Assembly (NCBI GenBank): GCA_947478785.1
Contig: CANJXI010000018.1
Location: 1 to 53,695, forward strand
Length of the DNA stretch: 53,695 nucleotides
Direction of reading: 5' to 3'
From: Caulobacteraceae bacterium
Lineage (GTDB): Bacteria > Pseudomonadota > Alphaproteobacteria > Caulobacterales > Caulobacteraceae
The notes beneath the pieces were generated by a model, which worked only from the letters and a program-made list of their open reading frames with translations, had not been told where the DNA came from and did not search any database. The position numbers and the translations under genes are program-made. Positions 15,527 to 24,283 of this stretch are shown here, piece after piece (position 1 is the first letter of the stretch; every line of letters starts with the position of its first letter).

Positions 15527-18163
15527 ATGGCCGTCATGCGCACAGAGACCCCCCAGCCGATCAAGCTCGCCGACTACCGCCCGCCGGCCTACCTCATCGA
15601 CGAGGTCCATCTGACCTTCCTGCTGGCCGCCAACACCACGCGCGTGAAGGCCAGGCTCGCGGTCCGCCGCAACGGCGACCACGCCGAGCCGCTCCGGTTC
15701 AACGGCGAGCGGCTGAAGCCGATCTCCGTCACCCTGGACGGTCGCGTGCTGACCGATGCCGAGCGGACCATCGACGACGAATACCTGACCGTTCCTGGCG
15801 TCCCGGACACTTTCATGCTGGAAACAGAGGTCGAGATCGACCCGGAGGCCAACAAGGCGCTGGACGGGCTCTACATGTCGGGCGGCCGGTTCTGCACCCA
15901 GTGCGAGGCCGAGGGCTTCCGCAAGATCACCTTCTGGCCCGACCGCCCCGACGTGCTGTCGCGCTTCACCGTGCGCATCGAGGCGGGCGAAGAGTTCCGC
16001 CACCTGCTCTCCAACGGCAACCTGGCGGAGAGCGGCAAGCTTCCGGGCGGGCGCCACTTCGCCGTCTGGAACGACCCCTTCCTCAAGCCCTGCTACCTCT
16101 TCGCCCTGGTGGCCGGCGAGCTCGACGTGCTGGAGGACAGCCTCGTCACCATGAGCGGCCGCAAGGTCGCCTTGCGGATCTATGTCGATCCCGGCATGGC
16201 GGCGCGGGCCGCCTACGCCATGGACGCCCTGAAGCGCTCGATGACCTGGGACGAGCAGGCCTTCGGGCGCGAATACGACCTCGACCTCTTCATGATCGTG
16301 GCGGTGCGCGACTTCAACGCCGGGGCCATGGAGAACAAGGGGCTGAACATCTTCAACTCCTCCCTGGTGCTGGCCGACCCGGCGACCGCCACCGACCAGG
16401 ACTACGAGCGCATCGAGAGCGTCGTGGCGCACGAATATTTCCACAACTGGACCGGCGACCGGATCACCTGCCGCGACTGGTTCCAGCTGTGCCTGAAGGA
16501 GGGCCTGACGGTCTTCCGTGACCAGAGCTTCTCGGCCGACATGCGCGGGGAGGCGGTCCAGCGGATCAAGGACGTCAAGGGCCTGCGGGCGCGCCAGTTC
16601 GCCGAGGACCAGGGGCCGCTGGCCCACCCCGTGCGGCCGTCGAGCTACATGAAGATCGACAACTTCTACACCGCGACGATCTACGACAAGGGCGCGGAAG
16701 TCATCCGTATGCTGAAGATATTGATCGGCGAGGCGGCCTTCCGCGCCGGCATGGATCTCTACTTCACCCGCTGGGACGGCCACGCCACCACCGTCGAGGA
16801 GTTCGTCCGCTGCTTCTCCGAGGCCGCCGAGCGCGACCTCACCACCTTCTTCGCCTGGTACGAACAGGCCGGCACCCCCCGGGTCAGCCTGACCAGCCGG
16901 TATGACGCGGCGAAAAAGTCGCTCGACATCGAACTATCCCAGGAGACCCCACCCACGCCCGGCCAGCCGGTCAAGCGCCCCCTGCCGATCCCGGTGACCG
17001 TCGGCCTGCTCGACCAGGACGGCCGCACGCTGGCCTTCCAGCGCGACGGCCAGGCGGTCGACGAGACCGTCGTCGTGCTGGACGCCGCCAAGGCCCGGGT
17101 GACCCTCCGCGATGTTGAAGAAAAGCCGGTGGTCTCCGCCCTGCGCGGCTTCTCCGCCCCCGTCGTCCTGACCAGCGACGCCGAGGCCCGCGACCGCTAC
17201 GTCCTGCTGGCCGGCGACCCCGACCTGTTCAACCGCTGGGAGGCCGGCCAGGAGCTGGCCCGCGAGCTGATCCTGGGCCGGGCCGGCGGAAGCCCCGACG
17301 AGGTCGGCGAGGAGCGCTACGCCGAGGCCGTCGGCCGCGCGCTCTCCGACCAGGCGTCCGATCCCGCCTTCAAGGCCCTGCTGCTCGCGCTCCCCAGCGA
17401 GCCCGACCTGTCGCTGGCCATGACGCCCGCCGACCCCGCCGCGATCCACGAGGGCCGCGAGGCGCTGCGCATGCGGCTGGCCCTGCACCTCGAGGCCGAC
17501 CTGCGCCGCCTGCACATGGGCCTGCAGGAGATCGGCGAGTTCTCCCCCGACGCCGCCGGCGCGGGGCGCCGGGCGCTCCGCAACGCCACCCTCGACATGC
17601 TGGCCGCCAACCCCCGCTCCGAGGTCGGCGAACTGGCCGCCGGCCACTATGCCGCGGCGATCAACATGACCGACTCCATGGGCGGCCTGCAGGCCCTGAT
17701 GCTGATCGGCGGCGAGCCCTACGAGCGCGCGCTCGCCGACTTCTACGAGCGCTGGAAGCACGAGCCCCTGGTCATCGACAAGTGGTTCACCCTGCAGGCC
17801 CGCGACCCCGACGAGAGCGCCATCGGCCGGGTCATGGGCTTGACCGCCCACCCGGCCTTCGACGCCCGCATCCCCAACCGCCTGCGCGCGCTGGTCTCCA
17901 CCTTCGCCAACCAGAACCCCGCCCGCTTCCACGACCCCAGCGGCGCCGGCTACCGCTTCCTCGCCGACCAGATCCTGGCCGTCGACGGCTTCAACCCGGC
18001 GGTGGCCGCCAAGCTGGTGGACGCGCTCGGCGGCTGGCGGCGCTACGCCGCCAGCTACGGCCTTGCGATGAAGGCCGAGCTGGAGCGCATCCGCGCTCAC
18101 CCGGGCCTGTCCCGCAATGTCCTCGAACTGGTCAGCCGCGCCCTGGGCGAAGCCGCCGGTTAA
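15527..18163 (+). CDS. pepN: Aminopeptidase N (M1 family)
   Basis: An 878-residue zinc metallopeptidase that removes N-terminal residues from peptides in the cytoplasm. The substrate-anchoring GAMEN is at 266-270 and the zinc site HEYFH at 302-306, with the third ligand Glu325 exactly where HEXXH-X18-E requires. Length matches proteobacterial PepN, including the C-terminal helical domain. The ATG directly follows the stop of the alkB-like gene (TAGATG), so the two were cotranscribed originally. The next gene, a PAS histidine kinase, begins 86 bases later; I recall pepN next to pleC in Caulobacter. Confidence 0.96.
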   Translation: MAVMRTETPQPIKLADYRPPAYLIDEVHLTFLLAANTTRVKARLAVRRNGDHAEPLRFNGERLKPISVTLDGRVLTDAERTIDDEYLTVPGVPDTFMLETEVEIDPEANKALDGLYMSGGRFCTQCEAEGFRKITFWPDRPDVLSRFTVRIEAGEEFRHLLSNGNLAESGKLPGGRHFAVWNDPFLKPCYLFALVAGELDVLEDSLVTMSGRKVALRIYVDPGMAARAAYAMDALKRSMTWDEQAFGREYDLDLFMIVAVRDFNAGAMENKGLNIFNSSLVLADPATATDQDYERIESVVAHEYFHNWTGDRITCRDWFQLCLKEGLTVFRDQSFSADMRGEAVQRIKDVKGLRARQFAEDQGPLAHPVRPSSYMKIDNFYTATIYDKGAEVIRMLKILIGEAAFRAGMDLYFTRWDGHATTVEEFVRCFSEAAERDLTTFFAWYEQAGTPRVSLTSRYDAAKKSLDIELSQETPPTPGQPVKRPLPIPVTVGLLDQDGRTLAFQRDGQAVDETVVVLDAAKARVTLRDVEEKPVVSALRGFSAPVVLTSDAEARDRYVLLAGDPDLFNRWEAGQELARELILGRAGGSPDEVGEERYAEAVGRALSDQASDPAFKALLLALPSEPDLSLAMTPADPAAIHEGREALRMRLALHLEADLRRLHMGLQEIGEFSPDAAGAGRRALRNATLDMLAANPRSEVGELAAGHYAAAINMTDSMGGLQALMLIGGEPYERALADFYERWKHEPLVIDKWFTLQARDPDESAIGRVMGLTAHPAFDARIPNRLRALVSTFANQNPARFHDPSGAGYRFLADQILAVDGFNPAVAAKLVDALGGWRRYAASYGLAMKAELERIRAHPGLSRNVLELVSRALGEAAG

Positions 18164-18249
18164 CCGGCTAGCGAGACAATGGCCTTATACGGTGACGCTG
18201 GACTCGCGCGCGGGTAGAGTCCTGACCGTTGGGATGAAGTGATTTGCGA

Positions 18250-20121
18250 ATGGGGGCGCCGCGAGCCTTGGCTGTACGCGACGGCGACAGCACGGCCGAG
18301 GCCGGTCCGCGGGACCGGTCGGGCGACCTCGCGCCCGCGCAGGCGCCGACCCAGCGGTTCGTCCGCATCACCATCCTGGCCGCGCTCCTGCTGCTGGCCC
18401 TCTATTCCGCCGTCGCCGTCTTCCGCGTCCTGGGCGGCGCGCGCGCCACCGTCGGCGAACAGCTCGTCTGGTTGCTGATCCCGCTCTGCGTGAGCCTGGG
18501 TCTCGGGATCATGCTGCTCGCGGAATCCCGCCGGGTCGAGCGCGCGCACGCGGCCTATTCCGACAGCGAGCAGCGCTTCCGCCTGGCCGTCGAGGCCGCC
18601 CGCTGCGGCATCTGGGAGTGGGACCTGGAGGCTGACAAGATCTTCATGTCCGACGTCACCGCGGCCCTCTTCGGCTGGCGCGGCGGCGTCGTCGACGGCC
18701 AACAGGTGCTGGACCGCGTCTCCCCCGGCCACCGCGACGGCCTGCGCGAGGCGCTGTCGACGGCGGCGATCTACGGCGGCTTCGACGTCTCCTTCCGCGT
18801 CCCCAGCCTGGCCGGCGGACGGCCCATCTGGATCGACGCCCGCGGCCAGGGTTTCGGCAAGAGCCCCGAGGGCGGCTTCGCCCGGATCATCGGCGTGGCG
18901 CTCGACGTCACCGAGGAGCGGCTGGCCCAGGCCCGCGCGCAGTCGGCCGAGACCCGCCTGCGCGACGCCATCGAGAGCGTCTCGGAAGCCTTCGTGCTCT
19001 GGGACCGCAACGGCCGCCTCTTGATGAGCAACCGCAACTACCGCAGCTTCTTCCGGCTCGAGCCGCAGATGCTGAAGCCCGGCATCGCCCGCGAGGAGCT
19101 GGAGGCCCTGGCCCAGCTCGCCGTGCGCCAGGAGTTCCCGGCCATGGGCGGGCGCAAGGGCGTGCGCGAGGCCGAACTCGGCGACGGCCGCTGGGTGCAG
19201 ATTTCCGAGCGCCCCACCGCCGAGGGCGGCCTGGTGGTCACCGCCGCCGACATCACCGCGCTGAAGGCCCAGGAAGAGGCCCGCCGGGTCAACGAGGACG
19301 AGCTCCGCCGCGCGGTCGTCAACCTCGAGCGCAGCCAGGAGCAGCTCTCCGAATTGGCCCGCAAGTACGAGACCGAGAAGGTCCGCGCCGAGGGCGCCAA
19401 CCAGGCCAAGAGCGAATTCCTGGCCAACATGAGCCACGAACTGCGCACCCCGCTCAACGCCATCAACGGCTTCTCCGAGATCATGATCGCCGAGATGTAC
19501 GGCCCGCTCGGCGACGCCCGCTACAAGGACTACGCCACCGACATCCTCAACTCCGGCCAGCATCTGCTGGCCTTGATCAACGACATCCTCGACATGTCGA
19601 AGATCGAGGCCGGCAAGATGGCGCTGCGCTTCGAGCCGCTGTCCCTGGAGGAGGTGGCCGAGGACGCGCTGCGCCTGGTCCGCAACCGGGCCGAGGCCGC
19701 CGGCCTGGCGCTGCGGCTCGACTTCTCCGACCTGCCCGAGGTCGAGGCCGACTACCGCGCGATCAAGCAGGTGCTGCTCAACCTGCTCTCCAACGCCATC
19801 AAGTTCACCCCGCGCGGCGGCCGCATCACCCTGCACGCCGAGCGACGCGACGATCCCCTGGGCGAGCGCGTCCGCATCCGCGTCCAGGACACCGGCATCG
19901 GCATCCCGCCCGACGACCTTGCCCGCCTGGCGCGGCCCTTCGAACAGATCGAAAGCCAGCACGCCAAGACCCAGCAGGGCACGGGCCTGGGCCTGGCGCT
20001 CACCAAGGCGCTGGTCGAGATGCACGGCGGCCTGCTCGACCTGCGCAGCGCCCCCGGCCAGGGCACCAGCGCCATCTTCTCCCTGCCCGTCCGCCAGAGC
20101 GAACTCACCGCCGTCGGCTGA
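18250..20121 (+). CDS. PleC/DivJ-like PAS sensor histidine kinase
   Basis: A 623-residue membrane histidine kinase. In order: two membrane spans (about 38-61 and 71-92) with almost no periplasmic loop, PAS domain 1 (about 106-222), PAS domain 2 (about 236-336), a coiled coil (338-385), HisKA with the phosphorylated His396 in SHELRTPLN, and a HATPase domain with N, G1 (DTGIGIP) and G2 (GTGLGLAL) boxes. The dimerisation segment, including [12 protein letters not shown] and [15 protein letters not shown], is very close to PleC and DivJ, which set DivK phosphorylation during asymmetric division. It is shorter than Caulobacter PleC because the periplasmic domain is missing. A TTG at 18244 is an equally possible start. 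Confidence 0.85.
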   Translation: MGAPRALAVRDGDSTAEAGPRDRSGDLAPAQAPTQRFVRITILAALLLLALYSAVAVFRVLGGARATVGEQLVWLLIPLCVSLGLGIMLLAESRRVERAHAAYSDSEQRFRLAVEAARCGIWEWDLEADKIFMSDVTAALFGWRGGVVDGQQVLDRVSPGHRDGLREALSTAAIYGGFDVSFRVPSLAGGRPIWIDARGQGFGKSPEGGFARIIGVALDVTEERLAQARAQSAETRLRDAIESVSEAFVLWDRNGRLLMSNRNYRSFFRLEPQMLKPGIAREELEALAQLAVRQEFPAMGGRKGVREAELGDGRWVQISERPTAEGGLVVTAADITALKAQEEARRVNEDELRRAVVNLERSQEQLSELARKYETEKVRAEGANQAKSEFLANMSHELRTPLNAINGFSEIMIAEMYGPLGDARYKDYATDILNSGQHLLALINDILDMSKIEAGKMALRFEPLSLEEVAEDALRLVRNRAEAAGLALRLDFSDLPEVEADYRAIKQVLLNLLSNAIKFTPRGGRITLHAERRDDPLGERVRIRVQDTGIGIPPDDLARLARPFEQIESQHAKTQQGTGLGLALTKALVEMHGGLLDLRSAPGQGTSAIFSLPVRQSELTAVG

Positions 20122-20228
20122 CGACGGGCGCCGGGGATTGTCAGCCGGCCAGAAGCTGCTTCAATGAGGGCCACACCGAACGGCGCCCAGGCTTGAGCCA
20201 GGGGCGACCACCGGGAGGAGCCCGAACC

Positions 20229-21431
20229 ATGTTGTCCCCCGAAAACAACCGCATCCTCACCGAGGTCGAGGGCGACGCGCCCATGGGCCGCTTCATGCGC
20301 CAGCGCCACTGGGTGCCCTGCGCCCGTAGCGACGGGCTGGAGCCGGGCGGGCCGCCCCAGGCCATCCAGCTGATCGGCCGCAAGTACGTGGCGTTCCGCG
20401 CGCCGGACGGGCGGATCGGCATCTTCGACGAGGCCTGTCCCCACCGGGGCGCCTCCCTGGTCCTGGCCCGCACCGAGGACTGCAGCCTGCGCTGCATCTT
20501 CCACGGCTGGCGCTTCGACGTCTCCGGCAAGATCCTCGAGATCCCGGGCGAGGCCGCGCCTTCCCCGATCACCATCGAGCGCGAGAGCCTGCGGCCCTAC
20601 CCCAACTTCGAGGGCGGCGGCCTGATCTGGGTGTTCCTGGGCGAGGGCGCCCCGCCGCCCCGGCCGCCCCTGCCCTTCCTGGACCTGCCGAGGGACCAGC
20701 TCTGGATCACCCGCAGCAAGGCCCCCTGCAACTGGCTGCAGGGCGTCGAGGCGACCATCGATTCCATCCACGTCGGCGTCCTGCACCAGAGCTGGATGCG
20801 CAACTACCAGGCCCGCGGCCAGACCATCGGCACGTCGATCGAGAACCATCCGCGCTACGAGGTCGAGGACGCCACCTGGGGGGTCAAGGCCGCGGCCATC
20901 CGCACCCTGCCGGACGGCCGCCAGTACGTGCGGGTGACCCAGTACGTCCTGCCGTTCGTCTCCCTGGTGCCGGGCGGCAGCACCCGGATGGGCTCGATGT
21001 TCATCTCGGTGCCGATCAATAACGTCTCCCACCTGCACTTCTTCGGCCTGTGGAACGAGGACGGCCCCTGCTCGGCGGATGTCGCCCGCCTCTACACGGA
21101 GCCGCGCGACATCGACAACTACGTGGTCCTGAAGGCTGACCAGCCGGCCTGGGGCCAGGACCGCGCGGCCATGACCGGCGGCCACTTCAGCGGCTTCGAC
21201 AAGGCCCTCCTGGACGAGGACATGGTGGTGCAGGCCAGCATGGGGCCGGTCGTCGACCGCTCCAAGGAACACCTGCGCGCCAGCGACGTCGGCGTCGTCC
21301 ACGCGCGCCGCAAGCTGCTGGAGGAACTGGCCGCCTTCGAGCTCGGCGAACAGGCGCAGGCCGACGGCAAGGTCGTCCGTCCCCTCGATATTGTCGCCGA
21401 GGCCGGCTACGCGTGGCGAACCGACGCCTGA
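20229..21431 (+). CDS. Rieske non-haem iron oxygenase, alpha subunit
   Basis: A 400-residue aromatic-ring oxygenase or demethylase of the phthalate-dioxygenase type. The Rieske [2Fe-2S] ligands are Cys70/His72 (ACPHRG) and Cys89/His92 (CIFHGW). The mononuclear iron site follows as the D-x2-H-x4-H pattern with Asp178, His181 and His186 (IDSIHVGVLH). GGAGGAG lies upstream of the ATG. No reductase, ferredoxin or catabolic partner is adjacent, so electrons must come from elsewhere. Single-component relatives act on phthalate, vanillate, carbazole or quaternary-amine substrates; the actual substrate is unknown. Confidence 0.9.
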   Translation: MLSPENNRILTEVEGDAPMGRFMRQRHWVPCARSDGLEPGGPPQAIQLIGRKYVAFRAPDGRIGIFDEACPHRGASLVLARTEDCSLRCIFHGWRFDVSGKILEIPGEAAPSPITIERESLRPYPNFEGGGLIWVFLGEGAPPPRPPLPFLDLPRDQLWITRSKAPCNWLQGVEATIDSIHVGVLHQSWMRNYQARGQTIGTSIENHPRYEVEDATWGVKAAAIRTLPDGRQYVRVTQYVLPFVSLVPGGSTRMGSMFISVPINNVSHLHFFGLWNEDGPCSADVARLYTEPRDIDNYVVLKADQPAWGQDRAAMTGGHFSGFDKALLDEDMVVQASMGPVVDRSKEHLRASDVGVVHARRKLLEELAAFELGEQAQADGKVVRPLDIVAEAGYAWRTDA

Positions 21432-21607
21432 CCGGCGCCTTCGAACCGGCTCCGCAACCTTAGCCGCACACAGGGATTACCTAGTTCAGACGCCGTGCTT
21501 CTGGCGGCGCGCCAGTCGATAGCCTGTCTGGGTATGGTGCGCGGTGAGCGGGCGACCGCCTACTCGCCGTCCAGCGCGGTCAGCGGCTAGTCGGCAACGG
21601 AGTGACG

Positions 21608-22063
21608 ATGTCCACGCCACGGACCGACAAGGCTCGCCAGACCCTGATGATCGTCGAGGATGAGGTGCTCGTGGCGATCGTCCTGCGCGATGAACTGACG
21701 GACGCCGGCTATCATGTCCTCGATCTGGCCGACCGCCATGCCGACGCCCTGGCCATCGCCCACGCCTGCAAGCCGGATCTCGCCCTGGTCAATATCCACC
21801 TAGCCGGTCGCGACGACGGCATCGAACTGGCCAAGCATCTGAAGGCGATGGGTGTCCCGGTCCTGCTGATCAGCGGCCAGGTCAGCCGGGCGAGGTCGGC
21901 CCAGACCGTGGCGATCGGTTCGCTTCCCAAGCCCTATGACCCCGCCGACATGGTGCTTTCCGTGGCCTATCTTCTGGCCCGCCTGCAAGGCGACAGTTCG
22001 CTGCCCATGCCGCGCGGACTCGAGGTCTTCGATGATGGTTTCGATCTCGCGCCGGCGGCCTAG
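21608..22063 (+). CDS. Single-domain response regulator with Asn at the phosphoacceptor position
   Basis: A 151-residue protein consisting of one receiver domain. The acidic pair is Glu17/Asp18 (IVEDE), the conserved Ser89 (LLISGQ) and Lys108 (LPKPY) are in place, but residue 62, 44 positions after Asp18 where CheY has Asp57, is Asn (LALVNIHL). It should therefore not accept phosphate in the usual way and may be a locked or stand-alone interaction module. GGAG ends 5 bases before the ATG at 21608. Followed in the same direction by DUF6894 and a Crp/Fnr regulator, a combination typical of alphaproteobacterial stress and signalling clusters. Confidence 0.85.
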   Translation: MSTPRTDKARQTLMIVEDEVLVAIVLRDELTDAGYHVLDLADRHADALAIAHACKPDLALVNIHLAGRDDGIELAKHLKAMGVPVLLISGQVSRARSAQTVAIGSLPKPYDPADMVLSVAYLLARLQGDSSLPMPRGLEVFDDGFDLAPAA

Positions 22064-22139
22064 CGGTCCGAAACGCGACACCGGACGCATTTCGCCGCGC
22101 CAACGGAACTCCGGGACGGTCCGCGTATTCTGCGACCGT

Positions 22140-22164
22140 CCCGTCCCCTTCGGCTAGGGGCGGG
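22140..22164 (+). terminator. GC hairpin after the receiver gene
   Basis: CCCG-T-CCCCT pairs with AGGGG-CGGG across a 6-base loop, with one bulged T. No U-tract follows, so it is only a candidate terminator. Confidence 0.3.
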
Positions 22165-22215
22165 GCGTTCGCCTTCGGGCGGAAGAGGCTACTGGCGCCG
22201 ATCAGGGTTGGGACC

Positions 22216-22482
22216 GTGCCGCGCTACTATTTCCATACGGACGATGGCCGTTCGTTCCACGACGAGGACGGCACGGTGCTGGCCGACGACCAGGCCGCGC
22301 GGATCGAGGCCGCGCGGGTGCTGGGCCAACTGGTCAACGAGCACCCGCAGGACATCTGGCACGACGAGCCCTTCCGGATGACCGTGACCGACGAGGTCGG
22401 CCTGGTGGTCTTCATCCTCGACATCGCAGCCATCGCCTCGCCGTCACTCTCCCGGCCGCCCGTCGCGAAGCCGGGAGCCTGA
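22216..22482 (+). CDS. DUF6894 family protein
   Basis: An 88-residue protein beginning at a GTG, with the DUF6894 opening MPRYYFHTDDG followed by DEDGTVLAD and AARIEAARVLGQL. The family is abundant in Rhizobiales and Caulobacterales, often near Crp/Fnr regulators and two-component genes; its function is unknown. It lies 21 bases before the Crp/Fnr gene, probably in one transcript. The last 15 or so residues (SPSLSRPPVAKPGA) look disordered. Confidence 0.85.
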   Translation: MPRYYFHTDDGRSFHDEDGTVLADDQAARIEAARVLGQLVNEHPQDIWHDEPFRMTVTDEVGLVVFILDIAAIASPSLSRPPVAKPGA

Positions 22483-22503
22483 GCCACAGGCGGTGTCAGG
22501 CGC

Positions 22504-23262
22504 ATGACATCTTCCACGCTTTCCGCCGCGCCCGGCCCCATGCTCCAGCGCCTGTTTCACAGGCTGGAGCGGTACGGCCCGCCCAGCGCCGAGGAGTTCG
22601 CCGCGCTCGCCGCGATCATGACGCCGCCGCGGACGATCGCCCCTGGCCAGGTGCTGATCCAGCAGTTCTCCGCGCCCCAGGAAAGCACCCTGTTGGTCTC
22701 GGGCCTGATGGGCCGGCTGGTCACCCTGCGCGGCGGGTCACAGCAGATCACCGCCCTGCAGGTGCCCGGCGATTTCGTCGACCTGCATGCCTTCCTGCTG
22801 GCGCGGATGGACCACAGCGTGGTCGCCATGGCGGAGTGTACGGTCACCACCGCGCCGCACCGCGAGCTCAGGCGGCTGACCGACCGTTATCCGCGGCTGG
22901 CGCGCGCGCTCTGGTACCTGACCATCGTCGACGCCTCCATCCACCGTCACTGGCTGACTGTGCTGGGCCGCCGCGACGCGCTCGGCCGCCTCGCCCACCT
23001 CTTGTGCGAACTCCATGTGCGGCTGGACGATGTCGGCCTGGTCGAGGACGGCGGGTTCGACCTGCCGCTGACCCAGTCGGACGCCGGCGACGTGCTGGGG
23101 CTGTCGGCGGTGCACGTGAACCGGGTCGTCCAGCAGCTCCGGGCGCGCGGCATGGTCTCCTGGAACCGGCGCCGCATCGAGATCAGGGACTGGCGCGCGC
23201 TCAGCGACCTGGCGGAGTTCGAACCCACCTACCTGCAGCTCGAACCCCAGATCGAAACCTAA
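22504..23262 (+). CDS. Crp/Fnr-family transcriptional regulator
   Basis: A 252-residue regulator: an N-terminal cyclic-nucleotide-binding-type beta-barrel (about 30-140, with LLVSGLMGRLV and GDFVDLHAFLL), a dimerisation helix, and a C-terminal winged helix (LPLTQSDAGDVLGLSAVHV then NRVVQQLRARGMVSW) that reads DNA. The Fnr-type N-terminal cysteine cluster is absent, so it does not sense oxygen through an FeS cluster. Many alphaproteobacterial relatives belong to stress or light-responsive circuits. Its stop codon lies inside a perfect 16-base palindrome. Confidence 0.9.
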   Translation: MTSSTLSAAPGPMLQRLFHRLERYGPPSAEEFAALAAIMTPPRTIAPGQVLIQQFSAPQESTLLVSGLMGRLVTLRGGSQQITALQVPGDFVDLHAFLLARMDHSVVAMAECTVTTAPHRELRRLTDRYPRLARALWYLTIVDASIHRHWLTVLGRRDALGRLAHLLCELHVRLDDVGLVEDGGFDLPLTQSDAGDVLGLSAVHVNRVVQQLRARGMVSWNRRRIEIRDWRALSDLAEFEPTYLQLEPQIET

Positions 23263-23273
23263 CCGCGGTTAGG
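23258..23273. promoter_or_regulatory. Perfect 16-bp palindrome CCTAACCGCGGTTAGG
   Basis: It spans the stop codon of the Crp/Fnr gene and ends 34 bases before the next small gene. It could be an operator for the 23308 gene, possibly for the Crp/Fnr protein itself, or a short hairpin ending the operon. Confidence 0.4.
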
Positions 23274-23307
23274 GACGCAGACCCGGGGCCGGCGCCACCC
23301 TGGCGGC

Positions 23308-23532
23308 ATGGGCGACATACTCACCTGCTACATCACCGACGACCGCCATCAGGTCGAGACCCTGGCGCTGCTCGTCGGCGCCGATGAAGCCTACGCCCGG
23401 GCGTTCGCCCTGGACGACCTGCGCGTCAATCCCCACCATCAGGCTATCGAGGCCTGGTCGGGCGAAAACCGCCTCTTCGTGCTCCGCCGCGACGAACTCT
23501 TTCCAGCGGACGGCCGATCCGCGGAATCCTAG
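23308..23532 (+). CDS. Small hypothetical protein
   Basis: A 74-residue acidic, soluble protein (MGDILTCYITDDRHQVETLAL at the start). No signal peptide, membrane span or known motif. The ribosome binding site is weak. It lies 45 bases after the Crp/Fnr gene in the same direction and is preceded by the 16-base palindrome, so it may be regulated by that factor. Confidence 0.6.
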   Translation: MGDILTCYITDDRHQVETLALLVGADEAYARAFALDDLRVNPHHQAIEAWSGENRLFVLRRDELFPADGRSAES

Positions 23533-23545
23533 GCGGAGGCGGGAC

Positions 23546-24148
23546 TCAGAGATCCTCGCCGTAGGTGTCGAACTGCGGGTGGATCTTCTTCCAGCGCTCA
23601 TGCCACCGGTTGGTCGGCTCGACCATCTGTGTCCCCGGATCGCAGCGCTTGAGCGCCTTTTGCACCGCCGCGGGCGTGCGATCGAGAGCGCCGGCGTCGA
23701 ACCCCTCGGCCTCGACCTTGCGGGCCAGGCTTTCGGCGCCCGCCTGCCGCAGCATGGCGGGGAGGCGCGTGCGCAGCGCGCTCACGGCCCATTCGTAGAA
23801 GTCGCCGTTGGCGACCGGGTCGAAGGCGAACAGCTCGTTCGTCTGGGCCCCGGGCTGGAGGTAGTGGTAGTGGCTTTGCGACCCGAAGCAGTCGAAGCGG
23901 ATCCATTCCTCCTGCGTCGCGGTGTCGAACACGTGGATGCTCGCGCCGCGCAGCATGACCTCGCCCTGGGGCGTCGCGAAGATTCGCGCCTCGACCCCGA
24001 TGGTCACCGGCCCGGCGGCCAGCATCTCGGTCTCTTCCGGCATGTGCGGGATCGGCAGGAACTTGTGGTGCAGGCTATGAACCGGCGCGCCGACCCGGTG
24101 CCCCTTGGGCACCCGAACCATCTGCCGGGTAAGCTCTATCGTCGACAT
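23546..24148 (-). CDS. Hypothetical protein with SHYHY motif
   Basis: A 200-residue soluble protein of unknown function. The N-terminal half is beta-rich (VTIGVEARIFATPQGEVML, IHVFDTATQEEWIRFDCFG), followed by SQSHYHYLQPG, whose closely spaced histidines suggest a metal or cupin-like site; the rest is helical. GGAGGAACAGC immediately precedes the ATG. It is third in line after a TonB-dependent receptor and an MFS carrier on the same strand, which suggests it acts on or responds to the imported compound. Confidence 0.7.
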   Translation of the reverse strand: MSTIELTRQMVRVPKGHRVGAPVHSLHHKFLPIPHMPEETEMLAAGPVTIGVEARIFATPQGEVMLRGASIHVFDTATQEEWIRFDCFGSQSHYHYLQPGAQTNELFAFDPVANGDFYEWAVSALRTRLPAMLRQAGAESLARKVEAEGFDAGALDRTPAAVQKALKRCDPGTQMVEPTNRWHERWKKIHPQFDTYGEDL

Positions 24149-24283
24149 GCTGTTCCTCCATCGACTCGAAATGGCGACCGCGTCCTTGATCCGTCGCGCG
24201 GGCGTCCGACTGTGATGCGGTCAACCTAGCCCCGAACCCCTGGGTCGGCCAGGGGTGACGCGGGCCTCGCCCCCCTTTCGCCC

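Noticed and set aside
18160..20025. Long minus-strand frame opposite the histidine kinase
   Set aside because: Shadow frame; the plus-strand kinase has all catalytic motifs.
22100..22130. General-stress (EcfG-type) promoter with GGAAC ahead of the DUF6894 gene
   Set aside because: A GGAAC is present, but no GTT-type -10 lies at the right distance; too weak to call.
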